Shown in pieces: positions 1 to 9,826 of a stretch of 64,000 bases of DNA. The translations under genes were made by a program, and so were the position numbers. This DNA comes from Eutrigla gurnardus (lineage: Eukaryota; Chordata; Actinopteri; Perciformes; Triglidae): positions 1,632,487 through 1,696,486 of the forward strand of contig OY741281.1 in assembly GCA_963514095.1 (NCBI GenBank), given 5' to 3'. The notes beneath the pieces are model-generated. The model made no database searches, had not been told where the DNA came from, and was given only the letters and a program-made list of their open reading frames with translations. Position 1 is the first letter of the stretch. Every line of letters begins with the position of its first letter.

Positions 1-20
1 TTGATCAGGTTAAGATCCTA

Positions 21-156
21 AGCAGCAGCATTAGCAGCAGCAGCATTAACAGCAGCAGCGTTAACAGCAGCGTTAGCGGCAGCAGCGTTAGCAGCAGCAG
101 TGCTAGCAGCAGTGCTAGCAGCAGCGTTAGCAGCAGCAGCGTTAGCAGCAGCAGGA
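21..156. repeat. GCA-rich tandem repeat
   Basis: Degenerate array of GCAGCA / GTTAGCAGCAGCA units, roughly 9 to 15 bp each. It creates alanine- and leucine-rich open frames on the minus strand that are low-complexity translation and not evidence of a gene. Confidence 0.8.
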
Positions 157-2734
157 TGGAGGATGGGAATGCTGCCGGACGTATAAAGCAGAGGAACAAT
201 GAAGGAAACACTCATACATCACATCTGCAGCAGCGATCGCCTTCTGAGTGGGCGAGACGAACGGAAAGATGTTTGAGAAGATGATGACCTTCAGTCGTCG
301 TCCACGGTGACGTTACGTAACCGTGGACGACGGGGAACGACCTCGCTGAACGGAGGAGCAGCTGCTTAAATCTTTGTATGGTTGTGCAGCAGGTTTGCCA
401 GCATTGTCCAATCACAATCGAGGGTTGCATCATCCCTAGATTCTGCTCTCTTATACATGTCACTGTTATTTTTGTTCCCTCTCAGGTTACTTTGGCAACG
501 CCACTCGGGCTCCGAGGCCCGTTGGCAGCGTCAGGGTTGTTCTGAGAAACCCGCCGGCTTCTCTTCCAGAAATCCTCCCGTCACCGAGCGGCGGAGAGAT
601 GCTTGTTTGCTGAGTCGACAGAGGTGGGATCTCACCGTGTTGACACTACTTTTAAAACGACCCCCCGCCGCCCTGCAGCTTCACAGCTTTATGATGAAAC
701 CCTGTGCCACCATTCACCCCCCCCTCCATGCACTCCTCAAATATTTAAACTCGTCCTGCATAAACACTCACCGAGCAGGAGAGACATGATACCCGACGGC
801 TGCCTTATAAATCTCCATTCAATCGGCCAGATGTGGCCAAGTCAAACACTTTTATTGTGATAATGCCTTTGCCATGCAAATTAACCACGGAGGGGAATCT
901 GAGGTGATGGAAGGAATTATTTCCCCCAACTTTGAGATTTGTTTTCTGCCCAGAAAGTCAGGTAATAAAAAATAACGTAGTGAAGAAGCAGAGAAGAACA
1001 GATTAACGTCCCTGTTGCTTTAATGCATCGCCTGTCTCGTATCAGAGGTCAGCAAAGGTCGCTCCACCTGCTCTGACTGCAGCCAACAAACCCTGAGGAA
1101 CTCCTAATGGAAATATAAGCTCCTCAGCTCCTCAACACTTCCTGTCCATGAATAATAAAGGCATCTGATGCTTTATGGAACACCTGTCATTAGCTCAAAT
1201 AAATTAAAAAACAAACTGTATTGTTTTCCCCATTCTTCCTCCACAAACTCTTAATATATCAAATTAAAAAGGGTCTGCAAGTCACTAGAAAAACAAATGA
1301 CATGACATTTGAATGCATCACTGCAGAGTCCTGGTCTTGATTCAGGCTGAACTCCTCTCACATACAGTACAAAGGTACTCCCACTGATACATATTTATAC
1401 CACAAATTTGATAAACCATATCAAGAACATCGTGGTGCTGCAGATATGCATCAGAATTACAGTCCGTTAAAGAAGCCCAGTCACTGCAGAGACCTGATTG
1501 GTGGAGCTAAGACTACAGAGACTTGGACCTGCATCAGAAACTGTATGGTCATGGTCCAGAGGGTCTGATCCCAGCACACAAGGCCCGCCTTTAGGATCTG
1601 TATGAGACCCACCAACGTGAACCCCGTCTGCAGCAACATCAAGGGGAACAGAGAAGTCAGCTGACAAACACAGGACTTTCACACAGGAGACCTGGAATCT
1701 GATCAGCCATATGTGATGAGCTGGACCAGATCCATCTCCAGCTACAGTTGGTGGGAAGCCTGTGAGGGATGCTTGGCTGAGGCTCTGGTCACAACACCCA
1801 CGCCAACGATCGGTTTCAGGCAGCAGCGGCCTTCAAACGTCTGTTTCTCAAATACTTGGGTCCAGTGCAGCTATAACATACCTGGCATGTGACCGGGGAC
1901 GTTCTCAAATATCAGACAGGAAGAGAGACTTCAAGGTTCTGTTCGGCTTTATGGATCAGATATAACGTCGTCTTTTTGGACCTTTTGGAACATAAAGGAC
2001 ATAAAGTACAGCAGAGATGAGATTTCCAGGTATTTCTCTTTGATTGGCAGCATAATATGGTCCAACTTCCTGTGAGGTTTTCAGGACGCTGAAGTCTCTT
2101 CTTCAACAATAGAATACCATCATGTAATGAAATAGAGAGAATCAGAGTGTATGGCTTATTTCTAGGAATATTCCAAATAAAATATGACCAGCAAAGAACC
2201 TCAATACCAAAATAGCCCTCATTGTGGTGTAAAATAACAAGAAGACAGCTGCAGTAATTAGTCACGGCTGACACACGACATTTCTGGGTTTGGGTTCTTA
2301 GAAAGCGCCGCGTCAGCGTTTAGTGGAGGACAAGCAGAGCGTGATTATAAGTGGTTGTTTACGGTAAAGTCGGCGTTGCCAATCTGATATGCCGATGCTG
2401 AATCTGCTCCATGGACACAAACAGCAGAACCAGTCGTTTGTTGCTTTAGTTCTACGAGCCGAGCCAATCAGAGCATCCGACACGACTTCCTGCAAAACAC
2501 GCCGGTGACTCATGATGGCACCTTTAAGAAAATCATTCTATGAGTTTTAGTGATTTTCTTTGTCAATTTTGCATTATTTTGTCTCTCTTTTAGATTCCAA
2601 TTGTGTTTTTATACGTTGAAAACAAATATTAAAGGTTTCATCGTACATTTTAAAACTTTAAGTCAATGAGTTTCCGTTAAACTCAACACTGTTTTGCTGC
2701 GTCTCCATGGTAACATGTTCCTCTCCGGGATAAT
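157..2734. other. Intergenic, no gene seen
   Basis: No ORF here resembles a known protein or has a convincing exon structure. A short sequence around 1661-1693 (CAGGACTTTCACACAGGAGA) recurs near 16931 and 18502, so part of the stretch is probably an old interspersed repeat. The rest shows nothing I can name. Confidence 0.5.
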
Positions 2735-2925
2735 GCTGTTAGTAGATGTTGTTCTATTCAGGATGAAGTTATATTTCTTTAGATTTAATCGTACAAGATG
2801 TTTCTTCAAAATGAAATATTTCTTTTAGATTTCATTTTGAAGAAACATCTTGTACGATTCAATTTAAAGAAAAAGAAAAGTTAATCCTGATTAGCATCAG
2901 TAGAACAGAACAGGACAGAGATCAA
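2735..2925. repeat. Foldback element with 31-bp perfect hairpin
   Basis: Positions 2787-2817 are the exact reverse complement of 2829-2859, separated by an 11-nt loop. Imperfect complementarity continues outwards (for example TTCAGGATGAAGTT near 2758 against AAGTTAATCCTGA near 2878), so the whole block is an imperfect palindrome. This resembles a small foldback or MITE-type element. A miRNA-like precursor is an alternative, but no known miRNA was recognised and no transcription evidence is visible. Confidence 0.7.
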
Positions 2926-3309
2926 GGCGGCAAAGAACAGTCAGGAAGTGAATTTATCAGAAACAGCCGAGTGGGACAAGTTGTTCTCCTGCCTGAACAC
3001 AACCAAACAATCTGAATAGAATAAGAAAAAATGATTTTCCTGAGGGGAATTTCCTGTAAACATGCGGAGATTTAAAAAAAGGAATCCACCTGGAGGAGAG
3101 CCTCGATACCTCGATATCACCGGCTCGTTCTTCTGGTGTGTGACCTTTGAACCTCTCAATGTCTTCAATTGATGATCAAATACTGCTGGAACACACTGAA
3201 CCAGGTTCAGCTCATTTACTTCAATTATTTATTATTCGCTGAAAATGATAATAATGAAATGTTTTATTTCATATATATATATAATATAATATAATATAAT
3301 AGGCTATAA
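2926..3309. other. Intergenic, AT microsatellite only
   Basis: No gene seen. A short AT / ATAAT repeat lies at about 3271-3302, immediately upstream of a SINE insertion. Confidence 0.6.
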
Positions 3310-3709
3310 ATTTAAACTTTTGGGCTGCACGGTGGTGTAGTGGGTAGCACTGTCGCCTCACAGCAAGAGGGTCCCGGGTTCGATCCCCGGCCCGGGTTCC
3401 TTCTGTGTGGAGTTTGCATGTTCTCCCCGTGTAAGCGTGGGTTCTCTCCGGGTTCTCCGGCTTCCTCCCACAGTCCAAAGACATGCAGGATGGGGATAGG
3501 TTCATTGGTTACTCTAAATTGTCCGTAGGTGTGAATGTGAGTGTGAATGGTTGTCTGTCTCTACATGTCGGCCCTGTGATAGACTGGCGTCCGGTCCAGG
3601 GTGTACCCTGCCTTCGCCCAATGATAGCTGGGATCGGCTCCAGCCCCCCCGTGACCCTGAATACAGGATAAGCGGTAGAAAATGGATGGATGGATGGATT
3701 TAAACTTTT
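3310..3709 (+). mobile_element. tRNA-derived SINE, full copy with target-site duplication
   Basis: The element (3322-3697) begins GGGCTGCACGGTGG. It has an RNA polymerase III box A match (TGGTGTAGTGG) and box B match (GGTTCGATCCC), then a common teleost body, and ends in a (GGAT)n tail. The 12-bp sequence ATTTAAACTTTT occurs at 3310-3321 and again at 3698-3709. That is a perfect target-site duplication, which supports insertion by LINE-driven retroposition. A second full copy lies at 37161-37682 and a truncated one at 4058-4202. Confidence 0.88.
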
Positions 3710-4057
3710 CTTTATTTGTTCTTTCCATATTCTTTTTTCTTTTCATTTATCCCTTTTCTTTTTATTCTATTACTGAATTTAATAAATGAAGAAATCCTCC
3801 TTTTTTTTTATTGACATGTGAAATCAAACATGATCAACACCTTACAGGTTTCATCGACACAAAAGGATTGTCAAGTGGAGAAATATTCATATAAATATGG
3901 TTAAGTTACTTAGTTAAGTGTTAGAAGTGCGTAGGGTCGTAAAATGAATGACATAAAAGTAAAATAATAATAATAAAATATGATTAACAGAATGACGAGA
4001 TCAAATGAGGAGGACAAGGAAACATCATACATTGTACAAGGGGAGAAGCATAGTTCT
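3710..4057. other. Intergenic, nothing recognised
   Basis: AT-rich spacer between two SINE insertions, with short T- and A-rich runs and no supported gene. Confidence 0.55.
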
Positions 4058-4202
4058 GGATATAGATTCTGTGATAGACTGGCGTCCTGTCCAGGGTGTA
4101 CCCTGCCTTCACCCAATGATTGCTGGGATCGGCTCCAGCCCCCCCCACCCGTGACCCTGAATACAGGATAAGTGGTAGACAATGGATGGATGGATATGGA
4201 TT
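4058..4202 (+). mobile_element. 5'-truncated copy of the same SINE
   Basis: Positions 4069-4191 match the last third of the SINE at 3322-3697 (CTGTGATAGACTGGCGTCC onwards) and end in the same GGAT tail. The element is flanked by GGATATAGATT (4058-4068) and GGATATGGATT (4192-4202), an 11-bp candidate target-site duplication with one mismatch. 5' truncation is typical of incomplete reverse transcription. Confidence 0.75.
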
Positions 4203-4289
4203 ATTACTATTATTACTCGTTTGTTTGTTTTTAATTAATTAATTAACTTATTCTTTATTTTATTTATTTACTTTGTTTAGTTGTTTGAA

Positions 4290-4380
4290 GGTTATTTGAT
4301 CCAAACTCCATACCAGTTGGTGGCGGTAATGCACTAAAAAGTTGTTTGCCCAACCGCCAAAATACAGAAAGAATGAACGA
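4290..4380. repeat. Interspersed repeat fragment
   Basis: The motif CCAGTTGGTGGCGGTAATGC is a sequence I know as widespread in fish genomes. A related motif (GGGGGCAGTAATGCGCTC) occurs near 20229. The boundaries are uncertain. Confidence 0.4.
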
Positions 4381-4439
4381 AAGACAGCATTCACAGCTAA
4401 CATACGAGCCAACGTAGCGCTGCGTCACGTACTCACGCG

Positions 4440-4680
4440 TTGACGTAACCGGCATTTTTGTAGTCCCTCACGCTGCGGCGGCGGCGCTCAGCAAAGCTGG
4501 TAGCGGCCGTTGCCCAGCAACGGATGCGTAGCAGCGAGCCGCGCGCTCGTCGTTATCTGTGTGACGCTACGTTCCTTGGCTTTGATCTGTGGCGTCGGGG
4601 GATTCTGGCGTTGGTGCCTTTGATGTCCGCGTGACGTAAGTCATCAAATGCTATAAATGAAGTTGCCTCACCAGGAACAT
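4440..4680 (+). promoter_or_regulatory. CpG-rich promoter with RFX X-box, CRE-like site and TATA-like box
   Basis: A locally CpG-rich block precedes the ORF that starts at 4868. At 4509-4521 GTTGCCCAGCAAC fits the RFX-factor consensus GTNRCC-N(0-3)-RGYAAC exactly. TGACGTAA, a CRE-like site, lies at about 4632-4639. A TATA-like CTATAAAT lies at about 4651-4658, which would place transcription start near 4680. The motifs are visible in the sequence; promoter function is inferred. Confidence 0.5.
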
Positions 4681-4747
4681 TAGAGCGACGGACAGAGGAG
4701 AGAATAATAGACGTAGACAGTGAAGGAATCACAGAGGAGATAATCAC

Positions 4748-4835
4748 ATTTTATTTGTATAGCACTTTACAATAGCCAGACGGTACCCAAAGTGCTTTAC
4801 ATCAAAGCAATAAAATAATACATTAAAACAATCAC
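4748..4835. repeat. Interspersed repeat fragment in the 5' leader
   Basis: TTTTATTTGTATAGCACTTT ... AAAGTGCTTTACATC is a sequence type I know from 3' ends of fish retroelements. It separates two similar purine-rich stretches (GACAGTGAAGGAATCACAGA before it, GACAGTGAACGTATCACAGA after it). This suggests insertion into, or duplication around, the untranslated leader of the downstream gene. Confidence 0.45.
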
Positions 4836-4867
4836 CAGAGACAGTGAACGTATCACAGACAGTGGAG

Positions 4868-6094
4868 ATGAACTACTCCAAATCATCCCGAGTGGAGATG
4901 AAGTCAGCTGGGACCCCAGAAAACATGGAGGACTCAATAACCCCTGTGGTGGATTTGTCAGCCGTCAGATCACTCCAGGAGAACATTGAGAAGGAGATGC
5001 ACAAGTGCCTGAAGGTTTCCTTCAACATGCCAGCCACCGAGTACGAGCAGCTCCAAATGAAAAGCAGGGAGCAGATCCAGACTTTTGCAGAGGAGATCAT
5101 TTACAATCTCGCTGTTCAAGAGCTCATGCTGGGGCTCAGGAGGAAAAGTAGGGAGTCCCCCGAAGTAACGAGGATCAAAATCACAACGTTCCTTGTAAAG
5201 TACTTTGTGAGAGCGTTTCTGCAAGAAGCGCTGGGACTCCTGAATGAAAAACTGTTCCTGGACAGCGAGGTCATCATGTCGATGCAGCAGAGTGTCGAGG
5301 ACACCGGCCTCATCGACTACCTTGTGAAGGTGCAAGCCGCCAGTGAGCATGAGTTCTGTCCGGAGTTCTTCGGAAAAGCCAAACGGCAGATAATTGCACG
5401 GAAACTGAGTGATGTAATCTGCAGGCACCTGGCAGCGGTTGATGAGGCAGACACTCAGATGTTGTACCCTGACATCGGGGAGACCATGGTGGACTTCCTG
5501 GATCTGGCGTGGAAGTGTCTGGACTTGTATGTTGACAGCATCGCCAGAAGAATAATGGCGTCTTTGCCAAACTTTGAGTCACGGGCACCGGAACCAACAC
5601 CAGAACCAAGCCCGGAACCAACACCAGAATCAACCCCGGGACCAACACCAGAATATGTCATCGCCGACAGCTGCAAGAAACAGGGGCTACCAGCAACTTA
5701 CTTTCTGGATTGGTCAGTGGACATGCTGGTTTTGAAGCTCTACGTGAAAGCCAAAATAAGCTTTCCAAGCAAAGCCGCATATGCCATCACTGATCGCCTC
5801 CTTGAAGCAACGTTGCCCCGGGTGGAGGATGCCGGTTTGAAGCCCACCTTTAAAGCCTTGAGCAACATGGTCGAGGTGGTTCTCAAGAGCCTCTGTAAGA
5901 AGTTTGGCAGTGCTGAAATGCTGCTGAACTCCCTAGAAAAGGAGGATTCAGAGCTTGTGGACTACATTGCTTCCGCCATCGTAGATCACCTGACCAAGCC
6001 TCCAAAGAAGTTCAGGGACTTGCGCAAGTTCTGCTCGTCTGTGGGCAGAGCGCTGACGGGGCGTAGCAGACCGTCCCAGGGCTCTAAGGCCTAA
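4868..6094 (+). CDS. Intronless uncharacterised protein, 408 aa
   Basis: I do not recognise this family. The frame is open from 4814 to the TAA at 6092-6094. The first ATG is at 4868; an in-frame GTG at 4844 is not a likely eukaryotic start, and a second ATG at 4898 is possible. The protein is predicted to be soluble and mostly helical, with no signal peptide or membrane span. It has a helical N-terminal region to about residue 235, an acidic proline-rich linker at 241-262 made of PEPTPE-like units, and a helical C-terminal region ending in a basic, serine-rich tail. EDTGLIDYL (144-152) and EDSELVDYI (359-367) sit at similar places in the two halves, suggesting an internal duplication. With no introns and an A-rich run after an AATAAA near 6177, it may be a retrocopy, but 1.2 kb without a stop argues for selection. 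The neighbours are decayed transposons. The upstream promoter block contains an RFX X-box. Confidence 0.7.
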   Translation: MNYSKSSRVEMKSAGTPENMEDSITPVVDLSAVRSLQENIEKEMHKCLKVSFNMPATEYEQLQMKSREQIQTFAEEIIYNLAVQELMLGLRRKSRESPEVTRIKITTFLVKYFVRAFLQEALGLLNEKLFLDSEVIMSMQQSVEDTGLIDYLVKVQAASEHEFCPEFFGKAKRQIIARKLSDVICRHLAAVDEADTQMLYPDIGETMVDFLDLAWKCLDLYVDSIARRIMASLPNFESRAPEPTPEPSPEPTPESTPGPTPEYVIADSCKKQGLPATYFLDWSVDMLVLKLYVKAKISFPSKAAYAITDRLLEATLPRVEDAGLKPTFKALSNMVEVVLKSLCKKFGSAEMLLNSLEKEDSELVDYIASAIVDHLTKPPKKFRDLRKFCSSVGRALTGRSRPSQGSKA

Positions 6095-6099
6095 GAAGG

Positions 6100-6560
6100 T
6101 TAGCGGTCTCATCCTAGAAACGGGTTTTCGCCGGGAGCTCCGGTTTTCCCACATTCAGTGGATCTTACGATTCACCAAATAAAAAAAAAACCTTAAATTT
6201 GGCGTTCAGCTTGAGGTCAGATTTAACCTTGGAGTTTAAGCTCCAATTCCAGTCCTGCACCGATCCACTCATCCACCGTCCTCTGGCCTTTGTGTTAATT
6301 TGTTAAATCCGCCAGCGGCGTGTCGCCCTGGTAACACGTCTTCACTACTCCACGACTCTAAGTCTTGCCTCTGATGCGCCTCTGTGACGACCTCCGTTGC
6401 CGTCTTAGAGGCGTAATATTCTGTTGCATCTTTGGGGTGGGCCAGGTCTTGAGCTCTCAGGACCACCTCAGAGGTCACCGGGGAGAGTGATGGTTTCATT
6501 TGAGTCCATCGGCTCTCCTAGAAAGGGGTTTTACTCCGGGTGCTCCGGTTTCCCCCCAAA
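6100..6560. repeat. Two related repeat fragments flanking unrecognised sequence
   Basis: Segments near 6112-6150 and 6514-6557 share the pattern CCTAGAAA-GGGTTTT-CCGGG-GCTCCGGTTT-CCC. The pattern resembles the internal part of the GGGCTGCACGG SINE (near 3440-3470). Between them no gene is seen. An AATAAA followed by an A-run at 6177-6190 may be the 3' end of the upstream gene. Confidence 0.4.
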
Positions 6561-6564
6561 AAAA

Positions 6565-6905
6565 AAAATTGTCAAAAGATAAAACCAAACCGATCATGGA
6601 CCTTCGGCCTAGGGTGCTCTGGTACCACGTACACTTATGAGCATCCTTATGTTGGTTCATGGTGTTCGTTATGGACAGTCCATGACTAGCACAGAAATAT
6701 AAGAACAAACGACCACTTGGATTTAGATCAGAGAAGCGTTCCTCCCTATCACGCTGCTCCAGGTATCTCTATCGTTGCCCACGTGCACGGTGAAGTCTCC
6801 GAGCAGAACTATGGAGTCCCCTACTGGAGCCCCATGCAGGACTAACATTCAGGGTCTCCAAGAAGGCAGAACACTCCAAACTGCAGTTTGGTGATACTGG
6901 GCTAC
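6565..6905 (-). pseudogene. LINE endonuclease-domain remnant
   Basis: The reverse strand encodes pieces of an endonuclease/exonuclease/phosphatase-type domain of a fish non-LTR retrotransposon. One frame holds LLGDF followed by HVGND, and another holds FCASHGLSITNTM and CTWYQSTLGRRSMI. These pieces lie in different frames, so the copy is broken by indels. No reverse transcriptase from the same element is seen. The LINE clade was not assigned; similarity to retrotransposon-derived 'craniofacial development protein 2-like' proteins is from memory of that family. Confidence 0.75.
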
Positions 6906-6934
6906 TGCGACAAAACCTCCTTGCAGGAGTGAAA

Positions 6935-7123
6935 CGATGCAGTACGTCGACGATTCACTTTTGTTTGCAGAAAGTGAACAGGCCTGCCAGGCTGACACAG
7001 TGGTCCTGCTAAAGTTTTTAGCAGCACAAGGCCACGAAGTCAGCCTCTCAAAACTGCAGTGGGTAAAACAGGAAGTAACCTTCCTAGGCCACATTATTTC
7101 CCATAATGTTAAAAAACTATCTG
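6935..7123 (+). pseudogene. Endogenous retrovirus reverse transcriptase remnant
   Basis: A short frame beginning at 6937 holds the reverse transcriptase catalytic motif YVDD, followed after a normal spacing by a conserved LGHIIS-like segment typical of the end of the retroviral or gypsy-like RT palm. Only about 60 residues survive. The upstream part is replaced by the LINE remnant, and the downstream part is interrupted by a SINE at 7124. No intact pol, gag or long terminal repeat was identified. This is an old, non-functional copy. Confidence 0.75.
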
Positions 7124-7385
7124 GAGGGGGGGTTTAGCTCAGGAGGTAGAGCGGGTTGGCTGGCAACCGCAAGATTGCTGGTTCGATCCCCGGCTCCTCC
7201 TAGCAGAGTGCCTGGTGTCCCTGAGCAAGACACCTCACCCTAATGTCTCCTGACGAGCTGGCTGTCACCCTGCGGGGTTGACTCCGCCGTCGGTGTGTGA
7301 ATGTGTGAATGAATGGGTGAATGTCAGTCATTCCTGTAAAGCACTTTGGAGAAAAGCACTATATAAATGAGGCCATTTACCATTT
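7124..7385 (+). mobile_element. tRNA-derived SINE inserted in the retroviral remnant
   Basis: A tRNA-like head (TAGCTCAGGAGGTAGAGCGG as box A, GGTTCGATCCCC as box B) is followed by an unrelated body and a tail with GTAAAGCACTTTGGAGAAAA, a common fish SINE/LINE 3' end. The tRNA-like part does not form a complete tRNA gene, so this is a SINE. No clear target-site duplication was found. Its position between retroviral segments dates it after the retroviral insertion. Confidence 0.8.
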
Positions 7386-8070
7386 TAGATAATAGGATCC
7401 AAGCCATCTTGAAGATGATGCTGAGATGGCACAGCCTCTGCAGAGCATGAAGCATGATCATGGACTTGGACTGATGGACACACCGACTTGGACAACCAAT
7501 GGACATGCCAGCTTTGTTTAGCTTGTACAAACCCTGACTGCCGCCCCGACCTTGGGCTGACCCGACTCAGACCAGCATTTTACTCAGACTGTAAAAAGAC
7601 AGAATGAATGTCATCCTCATGTACTTGCATCCATCCTCCTGGAGCAGAGAATGATTCACCTCACTCCAGCACGGATGATGCATCGACATCAGGTTTTGCT
7701 CTCACTCCCTAATGTCACTATAACCTGATGCATTGTACTTAATCCAGCAAGCCTTTTGTCTACAGCGGTTGATGGTGAACCACACGACTGCATGGCGGCA
7801 ATCGTGGAAACCTGCTCACCACGATCCCATTAAGTTACCAATGCCTTTCTTCCCAAATAACACCTTCTCTCTCCTCCAAAGGGCAACCCGTGTTTGCAAT
7901 GATGTTTGTTTCAGCACCTGGAGATGTCGACACATGGGAAACCATGCATCAAAAGCAGGGAAGCAGCTGACAGTTCCTAGTGAACACGGGGCTTCTCTAA
8001 CCACTCACACAAAACGGAACCACTTTGGACAAAACGTTTTTTCCAAAGTGGTTAGTGTGCCTCAGACCGA
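7386..8070 (+). pseudogene. Probable decayed pol sequence between RT and integrase
   Basis: This stretch lies between the RT remnant and the integrase-like remnant. No long frame survives. A short segment near 7770-7830 contains DGEPHDC-like residues reminiscent of the RT-RNase H connection in fish retroviral pol, broken by a stop soon after. The assignment rests mostly on position. Confidence 0.35.
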
Positions 8071-8320
8071 ATGTTGAGAGAAGACCAGGAATCCAGCCAT
8101 CCTATGCTTGATGAATGCATTAACCTCTCCAACTCTCAAGTCTATCCACACACAGGTCAGAGCAGCCCTACAACCCCCCTGCAAGGAGGACCGTTGCATT
8201 CACTACAGCCTGGAGACTGGGTGGTGATAAAAGACTGCAGGAGACGTCGCTGGAGTCAGCTGGAAACCCTGCAGGTGGAGATACGGGTCAGACTTTGTCC
8301 TCCAATATTTATGCATTGAT
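8071..8320 (+). pseudogene. Retroviral integrase C-terminal remnant
   Basis: The 82-residue frame contains LQPGDWVVIKD followed by a basic RRRRW cluster. This is the pattern of the SH3-like C-terminal DNA-binding domain of gammaretrovirus/epsilonretrovirus-type integrases. The catalytic core is not recognisable upstream. The order RT then integrase C-terminus matches a single decayed provirus running on the plus strand. Confidence 0.65.
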
Positions 8321-9780
8321 CATCTGGTACGTTCAGTAAGAAGTACTAAGGGAGCGGATTACTGATTTCTTGTGTCATATATTTCCTGCAGGACGTGGTG
8401 GAGACCAAACACGGAGCTCGAAGGATCTTTAACTGCTGGATGTGGAAATAATCTGGCTGTTGCTGTCATTTGCCACCACTCGATACGGAGATCCAGAGAG
8501 AGGGAACCGACCGGCAACCCGACGAGGACGAGGAAGACCCAGCAAGGACCACCCCTCGCTTTTACACAGGGTCCCTGTGAACCAGTCTGGCCCCCTCGCC
8601 TGAGACCACTTTGCCATGGGAGACCAGACCAGGAGCACAAGCCTCCAGACAGCCTCCCTCAGGGTCATAGACACACCAACCTCTCCACCACAGTAAGGTG
8701 ATGCTTCCTGGAGAGGAAACAGCCAGACTTTTGGGCAGAAACTAAAATAACATATGAAATGATATGTGATTTTAAAAACTGTCAAAAAACAATTCTTGTG
8801 AAATAGATCAAATCCTTACTCCATAACTTAATTTGTATTGAGTATTTTCTTTTCTTTTACTTTTGTATTTGTATTTGTTCAGCATCTAATTTCAAGCGTC
8901 TTTGAGTACCTAAAACAGATAATGATATAAATTATGATTATTATTATTATCATCATATAAACTTGTGACTGGAAGCCTAGATTCCTTTTTTAATGTAAAT
9001 TCCAACCTTCAAAATAAAATATATACACAATGTAAGGGTCATAGTACACGAAAAAAGTAGTATAATATATACAAACTATAACATACATACATACATGTGC
9101 ATACATGGTACAATTCATAAATAATATCAGTGGCTGTCCACATTTAAAATTAGATAATCCTTAATGTGTCTGTGTAAATAGCCAACAACAGACGCATTAT
9201 AATGACGTAGCTTAGGGAAGGTCGTCTTTTTCTAAATCCCGATGAGTTCGAGGTAAAGTCGTGAGGAAAAGACGCCACGTCGTCGTTTTTGTGACTTTTC
9301 AACCGCAACTCGAGTATATGTGGGGCTTTTAGGTGACAATAAAACCTCTGACTTTTATTGTGAAGGCGCACCTCAGACCCCGGACAGTGACGTCATTCTT
9401 GTTGTGCCAAGGTTCATACGGCTGACGGACGCCTCGCTGAAAGTTGCTCTCCACCTTTCAACCTTTATCTTATTATAAAAGCACTTGTCCGTCGTTGCTT
9501 CAAAGAAACATTCACATTTACAGAGACGCTTCAAAGCTGGAATATTCTCGTCGACGTGTCACAAATTCCACGTCTCCGTTACAAACCAACACGCCGGCCA
9601 GAAAAGAAGCTTTGTTTTTGGGGAGCGGAGCAATTTAATATATTTAATAAAGTCGTGGAAGACATTTCCAGCTCACAGTGAAGACCTGCTGCTGAAATAA
9701 GAAATAATAATTCATCACAATTACTGGAGTAATGTTGAATGGAAGTCATTGTTGCGAGCCTTGCTCAGCATTTCTACCCG
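8321..9780. other. Intergenic, possible proviral 3' flank
   Basis: The first 400 bases have a 109-codon open frame directly after the integrase remnant, which could be decayed env, but I see no diagnostic motif. From about 8750 the sequence is AT-rich with nothing recognised. Confidence 0.4.
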
Positions 9781-9826
9781 AGGTCAAACGTGAGGTCACA
9801 CGTGAGGTCAAACGTGAGGTCACTCC
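9781..9826 (+). repeat. Four 12-bp direct repeats carrying AGGTCA
   Basis: AGGTCA occurs at 9781, 9793, 9805 and 9817, separated by six bases (AACGTG or CACGTG). The units are nuclear-receptor half-sites in direct orientation, and the second interval contains a CACGTG E-box. Regulatory function is only inferred. Confidence 0.7.

Noticed and set aside
382..789. 135-codon plus-strand ORF
   Set aside because: No family resemblance, no promoter or splice context, and an overlapping frame of similar length; likely chance.
3322..3400. tRNA genes at the SINE heads (3322, 7130, 37175)
   Set aside because: Only boxes A and B are tRNA-like. No full cloverleaf is present, and the sequences continue into SINE bodies with target-site duplications.
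4844..4867. GTG start eight codons upstream of the ATG of the intronless gene
   Set aside because: Eukaryotic initiation at GTG is rare. The first in-frame ATG at 4868 is preferred.
8372..8701. Retroviral env gene after the integrase remnant
   Set aside because: An open frame exists in the right place, but no surface or transmembrane motif can be seen, so it was not called.
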